From Thalassia testudinum (Eukaryota; Streptophyta; Magnoliopsida; Alismatales; Hydrocharitaceae): a stretch of DNA of 64,000 nucleotides. Every line of letters begins with the position of its first letter. The stretch's first letter is position 1. Below, piece after piece: positions 33,250-43,209 of the stretch. The DNA is taken from the NCBI GenBank assembly GCA_037157565.1, contig JAZHRO010000073.1, positions 92,482,001 to 92,546,000 of the forward strand. Reading direction: 5' to 3'. Made by a program: the position numbers and the translations under genes. Under the pieces are notes generated by a model that saw nothing but the letters and a program-made list of their open reading frames with translations, was not told the DNA's origin and made no database searches.

Positions 33250-35092
33250 TGATGGGGTGCATTTCGCGAATCAAAAACAAGGTTTGGGGTAACCCATCAT
33301 CGTAGATCGCAAAATGCATCTATCAGATAAAATTTATAATCGAAACTCAAAAAGTGAGCCCTGGGTCGAACATGGGGAGGCGAACGTTTTGTTTTCAAAA
33401 TCCATGTTTCTCTTTTATTTGTTTTTGGTCATTTTTGTCTTTTCTAACTTTTTTGGTATTTTTAATTGGGCAAGAGATCAGGTCAATGAAATCTAGATAA
33501 TCTACTTGCAGAATAAAAAGGAAAGAGAGTGAGGAACAATCACATATATTTCTGAATCCAATGTTTTCTACAACTAAGAAAGTGGGAAAAACTACACTAG
33601 AAAGCAGTAAGGATAGATGGAGATGAGAAAGTCCCCCTTGATGGTCGCTCGGAAGATGACTAGCTCTGACATCGCTTGAAGGAAGGTGGTGAGAGGTGAG
33701 ATGGAGGACGTAGCTGGAGGATGGGGTAGGATGGCATCGCAATGAGGATCTTCCTCCCGAAGGGCGGTGAGAGGATGGCCATGGGATGCTCCACGAAGGG
33801 GGATGAGAGGTGGGAAAAATATTTGGTTTTCTACTCTAGAGGAGCATCCTGGGCTTTGGGACAAGCTCTCTCTAGAGCCTTAGAGGTGGTGAGAGGAAGC
33901 TCTAATGGAGAGTTGGTAGGCTTGCTAGAGCTTAGGAGTAGGTAGGAGTAGAGTAGGTAGAGATGAAGAGGAATGGGGGGTGTAGGGGTGTTTATATAGT
34001 GGAGGGAAGAAGAGCATCCCACGCATAGGCATTCAGTGATAGCTATAAGTGTCACTAAAGGCCGCTCAAGCTGTCGCCAAAAGATCTGTGCCTCTTCAAT
34101 GCCTTGGCTGGCGCACGCACTACGCAGGCCATTTAGTGAATAGCTACAAGTGTCACTAAAGGCCCGCTCTTCTGTCATTGTAAATACTGCACCCAACACT
34201 CATGCCCATAGCTATCATAAGCAAGATGATCATCGGCCGTTGGATCAGGCGTGGATGGCTGTGATTGTGAGAGGAGAGAGCACGCCTTCCAGCATTTGAA
34301 ATTCACACCATTGGCGTGTGTGCTGGCAACCATCGGATGAGGCATCGCATGGTCGAGGCGCGCCAATAGATAGCATGCCTTGCGTTATTGTGAAGATCAG
34401 ACGGCGGGTGCTGCTCGTGGTAGACTTAAATGCACGCCCCAGATGGCATTCATGTGATCTAGCGTACACCTTCGTGTGGGTGGGCAGCGTTGGATCATGC
34501 ATGGGGAATCTTGACCGCTTGATTGTGATCGAGCAGCCCTGCTGTAGCTGACACTGTAGCGGGCGTGGCGAATCGTGGCTCGATCTCGTGCTCACTCTTT
34601 GAGAGTGCTTGTCCTCACCGTTGTACCACATCTACAGGTGTGTTGTGAAGTAGAATTGCGACCACGTGGTGAGTGCGGCCTCTCAGCCATTGGATTTTCA
34701 TCCAACGGCTTAGATCACTCAATGGGAAGCCTTCAGAGATGTGGCAGGAGGCTTTGGGCACTCCAGATGGTACCACATGGCAGCATCTAGACCGTCCACC
34801 CTTCATTGCTTGCAGAGGATGCCACGGTGCCTGGATCGAGGTGATTTCTATGTTGCCGGATTGTGATCGTCTCTTCGGATCCATCCGTACGGTCGGATTT
34901 TTCATCCGAAGTGCATAAGGGCATTGCATTGCATCTTGGCCATATAAAATGAAGGAATTAATATACAAAACATACAACTATCCTAAATGCGATGTAGTGG
35001 ATTTTATGAAGTATTTATAACATGATATGCAATGCTACACCTAGGAACAATCATAAATAAGCAATTTGTCATAAATTCATGTTTGTTTATCA
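33250..35092 (-). mobile_element. Solo LTR G with target duplication GGGAT
   Basis: 1843 bases with TGAT...ATCA ends and GGGAT at 33245-33249 and 35093-35097. It interrupts a minus-strand LINE whose reading resumes exactly on the other side. The TATA box on minus (ACTATATAAA) is at about 33991-34000, giving minus orientation. It has no internal region. The sequence near 33340-33390 (AAATTTATAATCGAAACTCA, GGGTCGAACATGGGGAGGCG) resembles the equivalent part of LTRs A, B and F. Confidence 0.88.
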
Positions 35093-35755
35093 GGGATCTT
35101 AGCTTCATTTCTCCCTCCTTTCACGAAGAAAATAGTGTCATCTTTGCATTGTAAAATCAGTGCCAGTGCTCTAGAGTTGAATAAGAAATACCCTCTCATC
35201 AATCCCACATTTGAGAGTTTGCAAGTAAAGTAGGCCAGGGTTTCCATATCTAGATTAAAAATAAGTGGAGATAAGGGGAAACCCTACCTAGCCTCACATT
35301 GGGGTTGGATCCAAGCCCCGCATAGCTTCCCATTGATTAAAGGAGAGAAGGACGAGGTTGCAATACATCTCTTCATCCATTGAATCAACTTTGCTGGGAA
35401 TCCCCTCCTACTCAGGGTCTCCCAAAGATAAGGCCACGAAATCAAATCCAAAGCTCTACTGAAATCCACCTTCCAAATGAATGCTTTGCATCTTCGTCTA
35501 CACCATCTGGCAACCATCTCTTGTGCCACTATTAACAACTCTTGTAGCAATATGTTGGGGAGGAAGGATGATTGCACGAGATTTATTAGATGTGATGGAG
35601 CTCCCCTCAGTCTATTTGCCAGGACTTTGCCAATTATCAAGTAGATAGAGTTTGTCAAAGCAATAGGTCTGAACTCCTGTAGACTCTCCACTCCGTGTTT
35701 CTTTGGCAGTAGGAAAAGATATGATTTGTTAATTCCTTCAAAACTTGAGTTGCCC
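35093..35755 (-). pseudogene. L1-type LINE reverse transcriptase, 5' part (minus strand)
   Basis: Minus frame 35691-35284 reads LQEFRPIALTNSIYLIIGKVLANRLRGAPSHLINLVQSSFLPNILLQELLIVAQEM, KAFIWKVDFSRALDLISWPYLWETL, matching the palm/finger region of L1 RT. Upstream residues (FEGINKSYLFLLPKKHG) run to about 35745, where a plus-strand LINE begins in head-to-head orientation. A stop follows GAWIQPQCEAR. In a live element RT performs target-primed reverse transcription. Confidence 0.9.
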
Positions 35756-37480
35756 TAAAACTTTGGCCAATAGACTGAAGAAGGTATTGAAGGATTTGAT
35801 CAGCCCAGTACAGTCTGCTTTTCTCCCAGACAGATCTTTGCAGGAATCCTTTGTTATTACACAGGAGATAGTGATGGGATTGCGCCAAAGGAGGTGTAAG
35901 GCCTTTATGTGGAAGGTAGACTTCAGAAGGGTCTACAATTCAGTCTCTTGGCCCTATCTTTGGGAAATAATGAAGAGAAGGGGCGTCCCTCACATCTGGA
36001 TCTAGTGGATGAAAAGATGCATAACTACTGCATCCTTTTCTCCACTGATTAATGGAAACCATGTGGTAATTGGATCCAGCCACAATGTGGAGTAGGACAA
36101 GGTTGTCCTCTAGTTCCTCTGATTTTTAATTTGTCTTTGGACACTCTTGCTAGATTTGCATATAAATTATCCAATGTAGGAGTGGTGAGAGGGTACTCGA
36201 TGACAAACTCTTACTCCTTGGCCCTAATCCTACAATATGCTGAAGGCACAGTCTTCTTTGTAGAGGGGAGGAAGAGAGGAGGCTGACATATTGTACAGCA
36301 TGGTGTCCATATTTGGGGAGATTTCTGAGTTGAAGCTTAATCGTGACAAATCCTCACTGATTTGTTTTGGCATGGAAGGTTGGGAACAGGATGTGATATC
36401 TGATGGGCTGCACACGCCAACTACTACGCTTCTTGTGAAGTACTTGGGGCGGCCTTTAAGAGACTCAAAACTGAAAAAGAATGATTGGAATGTTCTATTT
36501 GACAAAATCTCAGCCAAACTGGAAAATTGGATCGCTCGTTTCCTCTCGAAGGGTGGTAGACTGATCCTCCTTAACACGGTTATCACATCTATTCCAGTGT
36601 TCTACTTTTCTATGTTTAGGGCACCAAAATCTGTTTGGAAGAGATTGGACATGATGCGCAAAAGGTTCTTTTGGAAATGGGAAAAATGTGATGGGAGGTT
36701 CCTCCAACCGGTGAGATGGCAATGGTTGTGCAAACCCAAGAAAAGTGGTGGCATGGGGATATGTTCATTGCAAGAATTCAACGACTATTTGTTGCTGAAA
36801 TGGGCAATCAAATTGCTTGAGGGGGCAGCAACACTTGGTCAGATCTGACGTGGGATTCACATAGCTCCTCACATGTGGACTAGGCAAGATTGAACCCACA
36901 CAAACCTTCACCTTTTTGGATTTCAGTTATTAAGGCTTTGCAGAATAATTGGAATCATTTCTAGCCAGTGGTTGGAGACGGCATAGACTTTGCCTTCTGG
37001 ACTGATGAATGGTCGTAGCAGGGTTTGCTGAAGGAGAGGTACCCGCGTGCCTTTGCTGCCACGCAAAACAAGTCAACCTCAGTGGCTTCCTGCTGGGATG
37101 TAGAACACAAGATGTGGGCTCCTGCTGGCTACAATGCATGTAATAATGTAGAACACGTGAAGAGGTTGACAGAATGGTACAAGAGTTGGATGCTTTTGAA
37201 CCAAAAGGTGGTTTGGACAGATTTTAGTGGTCTGCTGGGAGATATTATGCTGCTGAAGGCTACATGATCTTGATGCATGAGAGGGTTGCTACCAATGTGG
37301 ATGAGAATGTGAACTAGTGCACACAGATATGGAAGTTACGCATACCTCTCAAAGTCAGGATCTTCCTTTGGCTATGTCGAAATGAAGGACTTGTCACAGG
37401 GGAACTGCGACAAAGAATGATGGGTACCCAGCCAATGAATTGCCCTCTTTGTACTTTCTCTACTAATAATGTGAGGGATA
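35756..37480 (+). pseudogene. L1-type LINE RT through C-terminal zinc region (plus copy 1)
   Basis: Starts inside RT (TLANRLKKVLKDLISPVQSAFLPDRSLQESFVITQEI, KAFMWKVDFRRVYNSVSWPYLW). It continues after breaks with LKYLGRPL-type sequence and ENWIARFLSKGGRLILLNTVITSIPVFYFSMFRAPKSVWKRL (36291-36848). It ends in the L1 C-terminal region, RIFLWLCRNEG..TGELRQRM...MNCPLC (about 37330-37445). It lacks ORF1, endonuclease and the RT start. It runs into LINE copy 2 with no poly(A) tail between. Confidence 0.88.
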
Positions 37481-37489
37481 ATTTCCAAT

Positions 37490-38720
37490 TGATGGAGGGT
37501 GATCATGGGGAGATAGGTGGGAGGAACCGTAATGCTAAGGGATGGACAACATGGAGATCTAGGGCTTGGAGATGGAAAGGAGAGGTTTCATGGCCAATGG
37601 CAGATGGGAGGCGGGTATGAGGAGGACAAACAGTGGTAGGTCATGGGGCAACAGGGAGATAGTTTGCTTTATATGTTAGCGTCGAGGTCATATGGCGGTG
37701 GTATGTCGTTCCCCCCTTATGTGCCTTGTGTGTGGAGGACATGGCCATAAGCAGGACTCGTGTAAGGCCAATAGTAGGCAGATGAAGGGTGAGTCTAATA
37801 TGCACCCTGGAGGTTCAAATTTTAGGGCACAACCACCACCACCGCTGCCTCCTCCTACATATGGGGTCATAGATCGATGTCGAAGTTCCTATGATAGAGG
37901 ATATTAGAATGGCGGAACTAGTGCTAAGAGGGGCTCTGAACGGAGAGGTAATGACTGGCAACCCATCCTCAGAGAAGCTCCAAAAGCTGGTAAGCTCTTT
38001 ATCCCCATCGACTGATGGTTGGAAAATCACTTTTCTATCCCCCACACAATTTGTGCTTTTTGGCTTGGGGATGATGGACGTCGAACATTTGCATTTTCAG
38101 TCGAGTTCTTTTGAGGGGTTGATGGTGATATGAAGATTAGTCTCTCCTTTTGATGGAGCTTTGCCGGAGTGGTTGCCCCAGAGGATAGGCTCTAGATCGG
38201 GGAGACTAGAGAATAAATGTCTGCCGCTTCACCTAAGATCAAGAGTGGTGGTGGCAACCATGATTTTTGGGTTTGCTTTTGGTTGAAGATGCAGATGTTG
38301 GTTTGATTGAGGGTGATGGTCGGGTTCTTAATGTCATGGTGGATGTCTTCAAGGCAGGATCGGTCCCAGATAGATTGAGCCTTCGATGTGGGGGAAGCTC
38401 TTGGTTGCTGATCTTGAGATTCACAGTGGGTGATAATGTTGTGGAGAAGGGGCAGCATAAGACGTCTTATATGCAGGTTGTTGAAGAGACGAATGTACAT
38501 GTGCCGAGTAGGCTTTCATTAGATGAGTCACCGGCATCAAAAAAATGTAAGGACCACCACCTTGGGGAAATGGGGGAGATGATGAATGCGGAGTAGGTGG
38601 AATCATACAGGAAAGAGGCAATGATGACCATGATTGAGGCAGCAGGTGATCCACAGCCAACGACTGATAAAACTGAGGTACAAGTCTTGAAAGAGATCTC
38701 GAATAATTCCTTGAGAACCT
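37490..38720 (+). pseudogene. L1-type LINE ORF1 (plus copy 2), zinc-knuckle protein remnant
   Basis: A short frame at 37492-37620 and a frame at 37692 encode CLVCGGHGHKQDSCKA (37710-37765), a CCHC knuckle (C-x2-C-x4-H-x4-C) typical of plant L1 ORF1, followed by a Pro-rich run. After frameshifts it continues TDGWKITFLSPTQFVLFGLGMMD (37891-38133) and acidic tail pieces up to about 38720. ORF1 would be the RNA-binding chaperone of the LINE. At least four frame breaks. Confidence 0.75.
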
Positions 38721-38916
38721 AATTGAATTTAAAAGATGTGGAAGGCCTAAAGTTCAGTACTGGACCAGATACCAAGGTTGGTGTGGGTAGATCGTCCTAC
38801 AGGCTTAGACAGAGGAGCTTGAAATCAAACCTGAACCTAGATGAAAATGCAGTGGCTACGATTATGAAGGTTAGTAAGAGTCAAAACCAAAGGAGGGAGG
38901 GTTCTCAAAAAGGAAG

Positions 38917-40286
38917 ATGGGAGTCCTTAGGTGGAATGTGCGTGGGTTGCGCGACAAGAGTCAGAGGGCTTCTCTGAGGAGATATTTGAGAGAGTGGGAG
39001 ATCGATTGTGCGATAATACAAGAGACTCACATTGAGAATGAATCTGATAGGGTTTTGAATGATATTAAGGCTGCGTTGGCAAATGAGTGTGTGATGCTCA
39101 TTGCGCATGGCAGGTCTGGTGACATTGTTATATGGTGGAGAAGGGCTTGGTTACATCTGCTAGAAGTACACAAAGCTTGTCATCTGGTGACCTATAAATT
39201 CCAAAGAAATCATGGGCAAGATGGCAATTATATTACCGACGTTTATGGTCCATGCGTTGCCTCGATGAGATAGGAACTTTGGGATGATTGAACAGCAGCT
39301 GCAGAGCTTGTGCAAGGGGATGCTTGGCTAGTAGGTGGGGACTTCAACTGTGTACTGACAGGGAATGATAGGCCGAATGGGGCCATGGATAGTACTTCTA
39401 TTGGATTTCAGCTGGTGATCCAATCACTTGGTTTAAATGAGTACCCATCCTTAGGAGTTGAATTCACTTGGCGAAATGGCAATGGCCTTATGTCAAAGAT
39501 TGACAGATTCTTTGGGAATGCTACTCTCATCGATAGGTTCCAGCTCTCTGCCATTGCTGGAATGGAACGCCCCTTCTCAGACCACACTCCTTTGGTCTGG
39601 GATAGTAGGGAAGAGGCTCAAATAGGCTCCTACTTCAAGCTTAGAAGATCGTGGCAGAGAGAACCTGGTTTTCGCGAGATGATTGGTTCGTAGTGGAGGA
39701 CCAAACAGATGGAGGGCTCAGCAACTATCAGACTTGCTTCCAAGCTGTCTGCTCTGCGCACAGTTTGAAAGAGTATGGAGCTGCAGTGTCTACTCCAAGG
39801 TAGTAGAGGCATTTCGAGGCTCTAAATAAAATCCAGATCTTGGATTCTAAGGAGGTAGCAGGTCCACTATCTGATGATGATCTTGAAGCTAGAAGAATAT
39901 GGCAAGGTATGGCAGCGGAGGACGATCTCAAATAGGAGATGGACTGGAGGGAGAGGTCTAGACAGCTCTGGCTCAAGGAGGGGGACACCAACACAAAATT
40001 TTTTCACCTCGCAGCCAGCTCTCGTAGATGGGTTAACTTTATTTCATCCATCCACAAAGATGGGCAAAGACTGTCATCTATGCAAGAAATTAAAGTGGAG
40101 GCTGTCAAGTATTATAGGGACTCATCATGGGCAGCAGAGAGAGGTTGTTGGAGGATAGCTACGAGTGATGCTCCTAGAGTCTCAAATGAATAGGCTTCTA
40201 AGCTGATGGCTACTATCACTGAAAAAGAAACTATAGATGCCATAAAAGAATTAAACAATGAGGGCTCCCTTGGATCGGATGGTATT
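38917..40286 (+). pseudogene. L1-type LINE ORF2: APE-like endonuclease and start of RT (plus copy 2)
   Basis: Starts MGVLRWNVRGLRDKSQR with the N of the endonuclease active site, then IIQETHIEN (catalytic Glu). After a break it reads WLVGGDFNCVLTGNDR (Asp/Asn of the active site), LGVEFTWRNGNGLMSKIDRF, FSDHTPLVW (catalytic Asp-His). The linker LWLKEGDTNTKFFHLAASSRR (39939-40010) and the RT approach KETIDAIKELNNEGSLGSDG follow, where element D is inserted (GTATT duplicated). RT continues at 48019. Frameshift near 39275-39305 and several stops. Confidence 0.9.
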
Positions 40287-41961
40287 TGATTAGCCCATAT
40301 TTGTGGGCTATTTAAGTATTTAAGTGGCTAGACATTAGGTTAATTCTAACATTTATTTAGCATAAATTAGGATATAAATAGATTAATTCATATTTCTAAT
40401 TTAATTACATAATTCATGCATCTTATTCATATTTAAATGCATTTAGAATTAACTTAGAATTGCATTAGTTAACTAAGTAGGTACATTGCATGCATTAATT
40501 TAGGCTAACATAAAAGTTGAGGGTTTGTATATAAATAACCATAATATTTTATCATTATTTTTTATTCTTCTTCTACGTGCAACGGCTGCATTTCTTCCTC
40601 CAGCTGCTACAGTGAAGAACCCAATCAAGGAGGAGCGGATGTGTTGGACCTAGTCGGCCAGCTAATTTCAAAAGAGAGGAGGAGGCAGCCGAGCTCAGAA
40701 GGCCACCACCCCAACTATCCACACTGTGCAGAGAGTCCATCTCATCCATTTCACCACCGCCGACCTCAACCACGGCGATGAGCCTCCACCACCGTGGGCA
40801 TGTGGTGTGACAGGCCACACCGCCATCTGGAGATCGTCCGCATTACCGTGAGCACCTTCCCGTCCACCTCCCTTACCGTCGTCACCAACAACCACTGCCG
40901 CAGCCACTACAATTTCACTACTCAACCAGTTAAGACGTCCGGGAAGTTTCCTGGTTATCTAAAGCTTCGACCCCCCCACTCTAGCAGTAACCACACTCCC
41001 CCACTTCACCTCCAGCACCAACCGCCTACCCTCGCCCGCTCACCTGCAGCACCAACCCCGCGCGCGCTCACCTGAATTGCCAACCCTCACCTGCTCACTC
41101 CACACCCGCATCACACCTCCAGCACTAACCGCCAGCACCCTGCAGTGCACGCGCCTACAGCCTCCCCGCCGCTACCTGCAGTGCTGCACCAGTGCATGTG
41201 CACACTCACCTGCAGCGCCAAGCCCACGCTCACCAGTAGCCTACAGCAGCGCCAAGCCAGCACGTCTGCTCCAGCGCACCCACACCTTCCGCCTGCAAAG
41301 CATCTCCGCCAACAGCAGCGCACCCCACTTCCGCCTGCAATGCCTCCAGCAATGCATGAGGAATCAATGCACGCAACAATAGGCCGCGCGCACCGCCCGC
41401 AAGCAGCCTTCGTGCATGCACAGCTGCCCCTTCAGCAGCTACCTCCTCCGTTGGCAGCCACCTTCACCAGAGCTCCGTCCGGTCGGCTCCGACCACCGCG
41501 CAACTCGCCGCCACCACCGCTGCGAAGCCCTCGGTCCAAAGAACTTCCTCCGAGCTTCCCGCCTCCGGCCGTCCACTCCTCTTCACGTGTGGCCAAGGGG
41601 AATAAATCCCTTATTTTGCTACAGTATTCATGCCATTAATAATTACATTTTCTTCCATTGTCATCTTTTAATGATATTTTATTGAATCTTCATTGCAAAA
41701 AATATCCTCTAGTTATTAAGAATTGCTATTTCAGCATGATTTCTTGATTTAAACTTAATCTGAAGGCAAATTTGGCTTGATTCTCGTCTAAACTAACTAC
41801 GAACAAACATTTTTAACCGGTGCAAATTTAAATACGTCATTGCCTCCCTGTGGATATGACCCGCTGTTCTGCGAGTGGTTATTTCTTTTTAAATATTGAT
41901 TAGTTGATTTTTCCACCACATAAAACTATAAACGACTTTAAAGTGAACAAACGACCCGTCA
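40287..41961 (+). repeat. 5' LTR of element D
   Basis: 1675 bases, TGATTAGCCCA...CCCGTCA. The TATA box TATATAAATAACC is at about 40527-40540, so U3 is only about 240 bases and most of the LTR is R/U5. The GC-rich core (about 40600-41600) holds several overlapping frames with low-complexity Pro/Ala/Ser products that I do not call genes. The palindrome seen perfect in C (around 40942) is decayed here. Confidence 0.9.
40527..40540 (+). promoter_or_regulatory. TATA box of element D 5' LTR
   Basis: TATATAAATAACC, conserved in the 3' LTR (about 46568-46581) and, as TATACATAAATAACC, in element C. It fixes the transcript start about 30 bases downstream. Confidence 0.6.
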
Positions 41962-41964
41962 AAA

Positions 41965-41982
41965 TGGCGCCGTTGCAGGGGA
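41965..41982 (+). promoter_or_regulatory. tRNA-Asp primer-binding site of element D
   Basis: TGGCGCCGTTGCAGGGGA, one mismatch (C to A) to the tRNA-Asp complement, three bases after the LTR end. Confidence 0.9.
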
Positions 41983-43209
41983 GGCAACAAACACAATAAT
42001 TTCACCTAATTTTATTTTGATTATTTCTGAACTGCACAGTGATTTGACCATTTATTATTTTTCTGTGCAAGAAATTTGTGCAAGAATCAACCATTGTGAG
42101 AGGCGACCCTTGACGTCGCCAGAGGAGAATTGGTCGAGCTACTTTGAAAAGGAGGAGAAGGATGAGGACGTGACGGTCATCATTGTACATTTAGTCGCTA
42201 ATCTGATTAGAGTAGAATTAAGACTTTAGATTTAATTTTTCATTGCATTTGGTTTGAAACCTTGTTCTGGGGTATATTTTGAGGGGTTTGTTCCCCGATT
42301 TTGTTTTAGGCTCGTGTTGGGTAATTTTTGGGAGCCTGTTCCCTTTTCTTTAGATTTAGGTTTTTAGTTTATTGATTACTTTTATTTTCTTGTGAATTAG
42401 TTTTAAAAAAAAAAAAATGAGCTACCTGCTAGAAGCTGCCTGCCCTTAAGACAAACCATTTAGGTCTGTATGAGCAGCCTCTAGATTTACTTCTCTGCAT
42501 TGCGTGCATTCTTGCATCGTTGATTGCTGGAACAAGGTACGCATTCTCTTACTTTGCATCCTATTCTTGATCACGCATTGCATTTGGACTTAATGCAAAG
42601 ACCACCTAATCTGTATTGAATAAATTAAACAACTGGTCACATAGTTTCTAGAAAAAGGACTAATTAATGGAGGGACATTTTAAAAACCAAGGATTTGATT
42701 TTCAAACTTGGCATGCGATTCAAAATTCAAAATCTTTTGCGGTGTATGCACACTTATTTCGCTTGCACCACGGCACGCTTTTAGACACTCCTTAGGTTTG
42801 GAAATACTAGGACAAGAGCCCGCCTATCGTTGGATACTAAAGTGTTCGGAACTTGAGATCAAAGGTTTTGTAAATCCAAAGAGGGGGATACCCTGTCACG
42901 GATTTTTGGGGGTAGTTGAGAAGCACCGCGAAAGCACAGCTTCAAAGGAAGGCTTAGGCCTACTTGCATCCCTTGATCTTCCGTCTTTGGAGTTGCTCTA
43001 CCATTTGAGATTTAGGGAAGAACACCTAAGCTCCAACTAGGTCTTCTTAGGCGAGCCGTAGGTCGACAAGAGGCACGTAAATTGATTGAATAAATTGTAT
43101 TGTCACCTACAATCTAACTTAAAATCAAAAGCTTAAATTGGGAAAGACCTAAAAGGTCCTTTTTTAATTGTGTTTTGCTTGGGGAATTCTGATTGAGGTG
43201 TGAGTTAGA
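41983..43209 (+). other. 5' leader of element D with PBS-proximal hairpin
   Basis: About 1.2 kb. Hairpin GGCGACCCTTGACGTCGCC lies at 42102-42120, as in C. A 110-codon frame (42708-43040, MACDSKFKIFCGVCTL...) is open here but not in the younger copy C, so I treat it as chance. No other gene seen. Confidence 0.7.

Noticed and set aside
42708..43040. 110-codon frame in the leader of D
   Set aside because: Not open in the younger relative C and lacks recognisable motifs.
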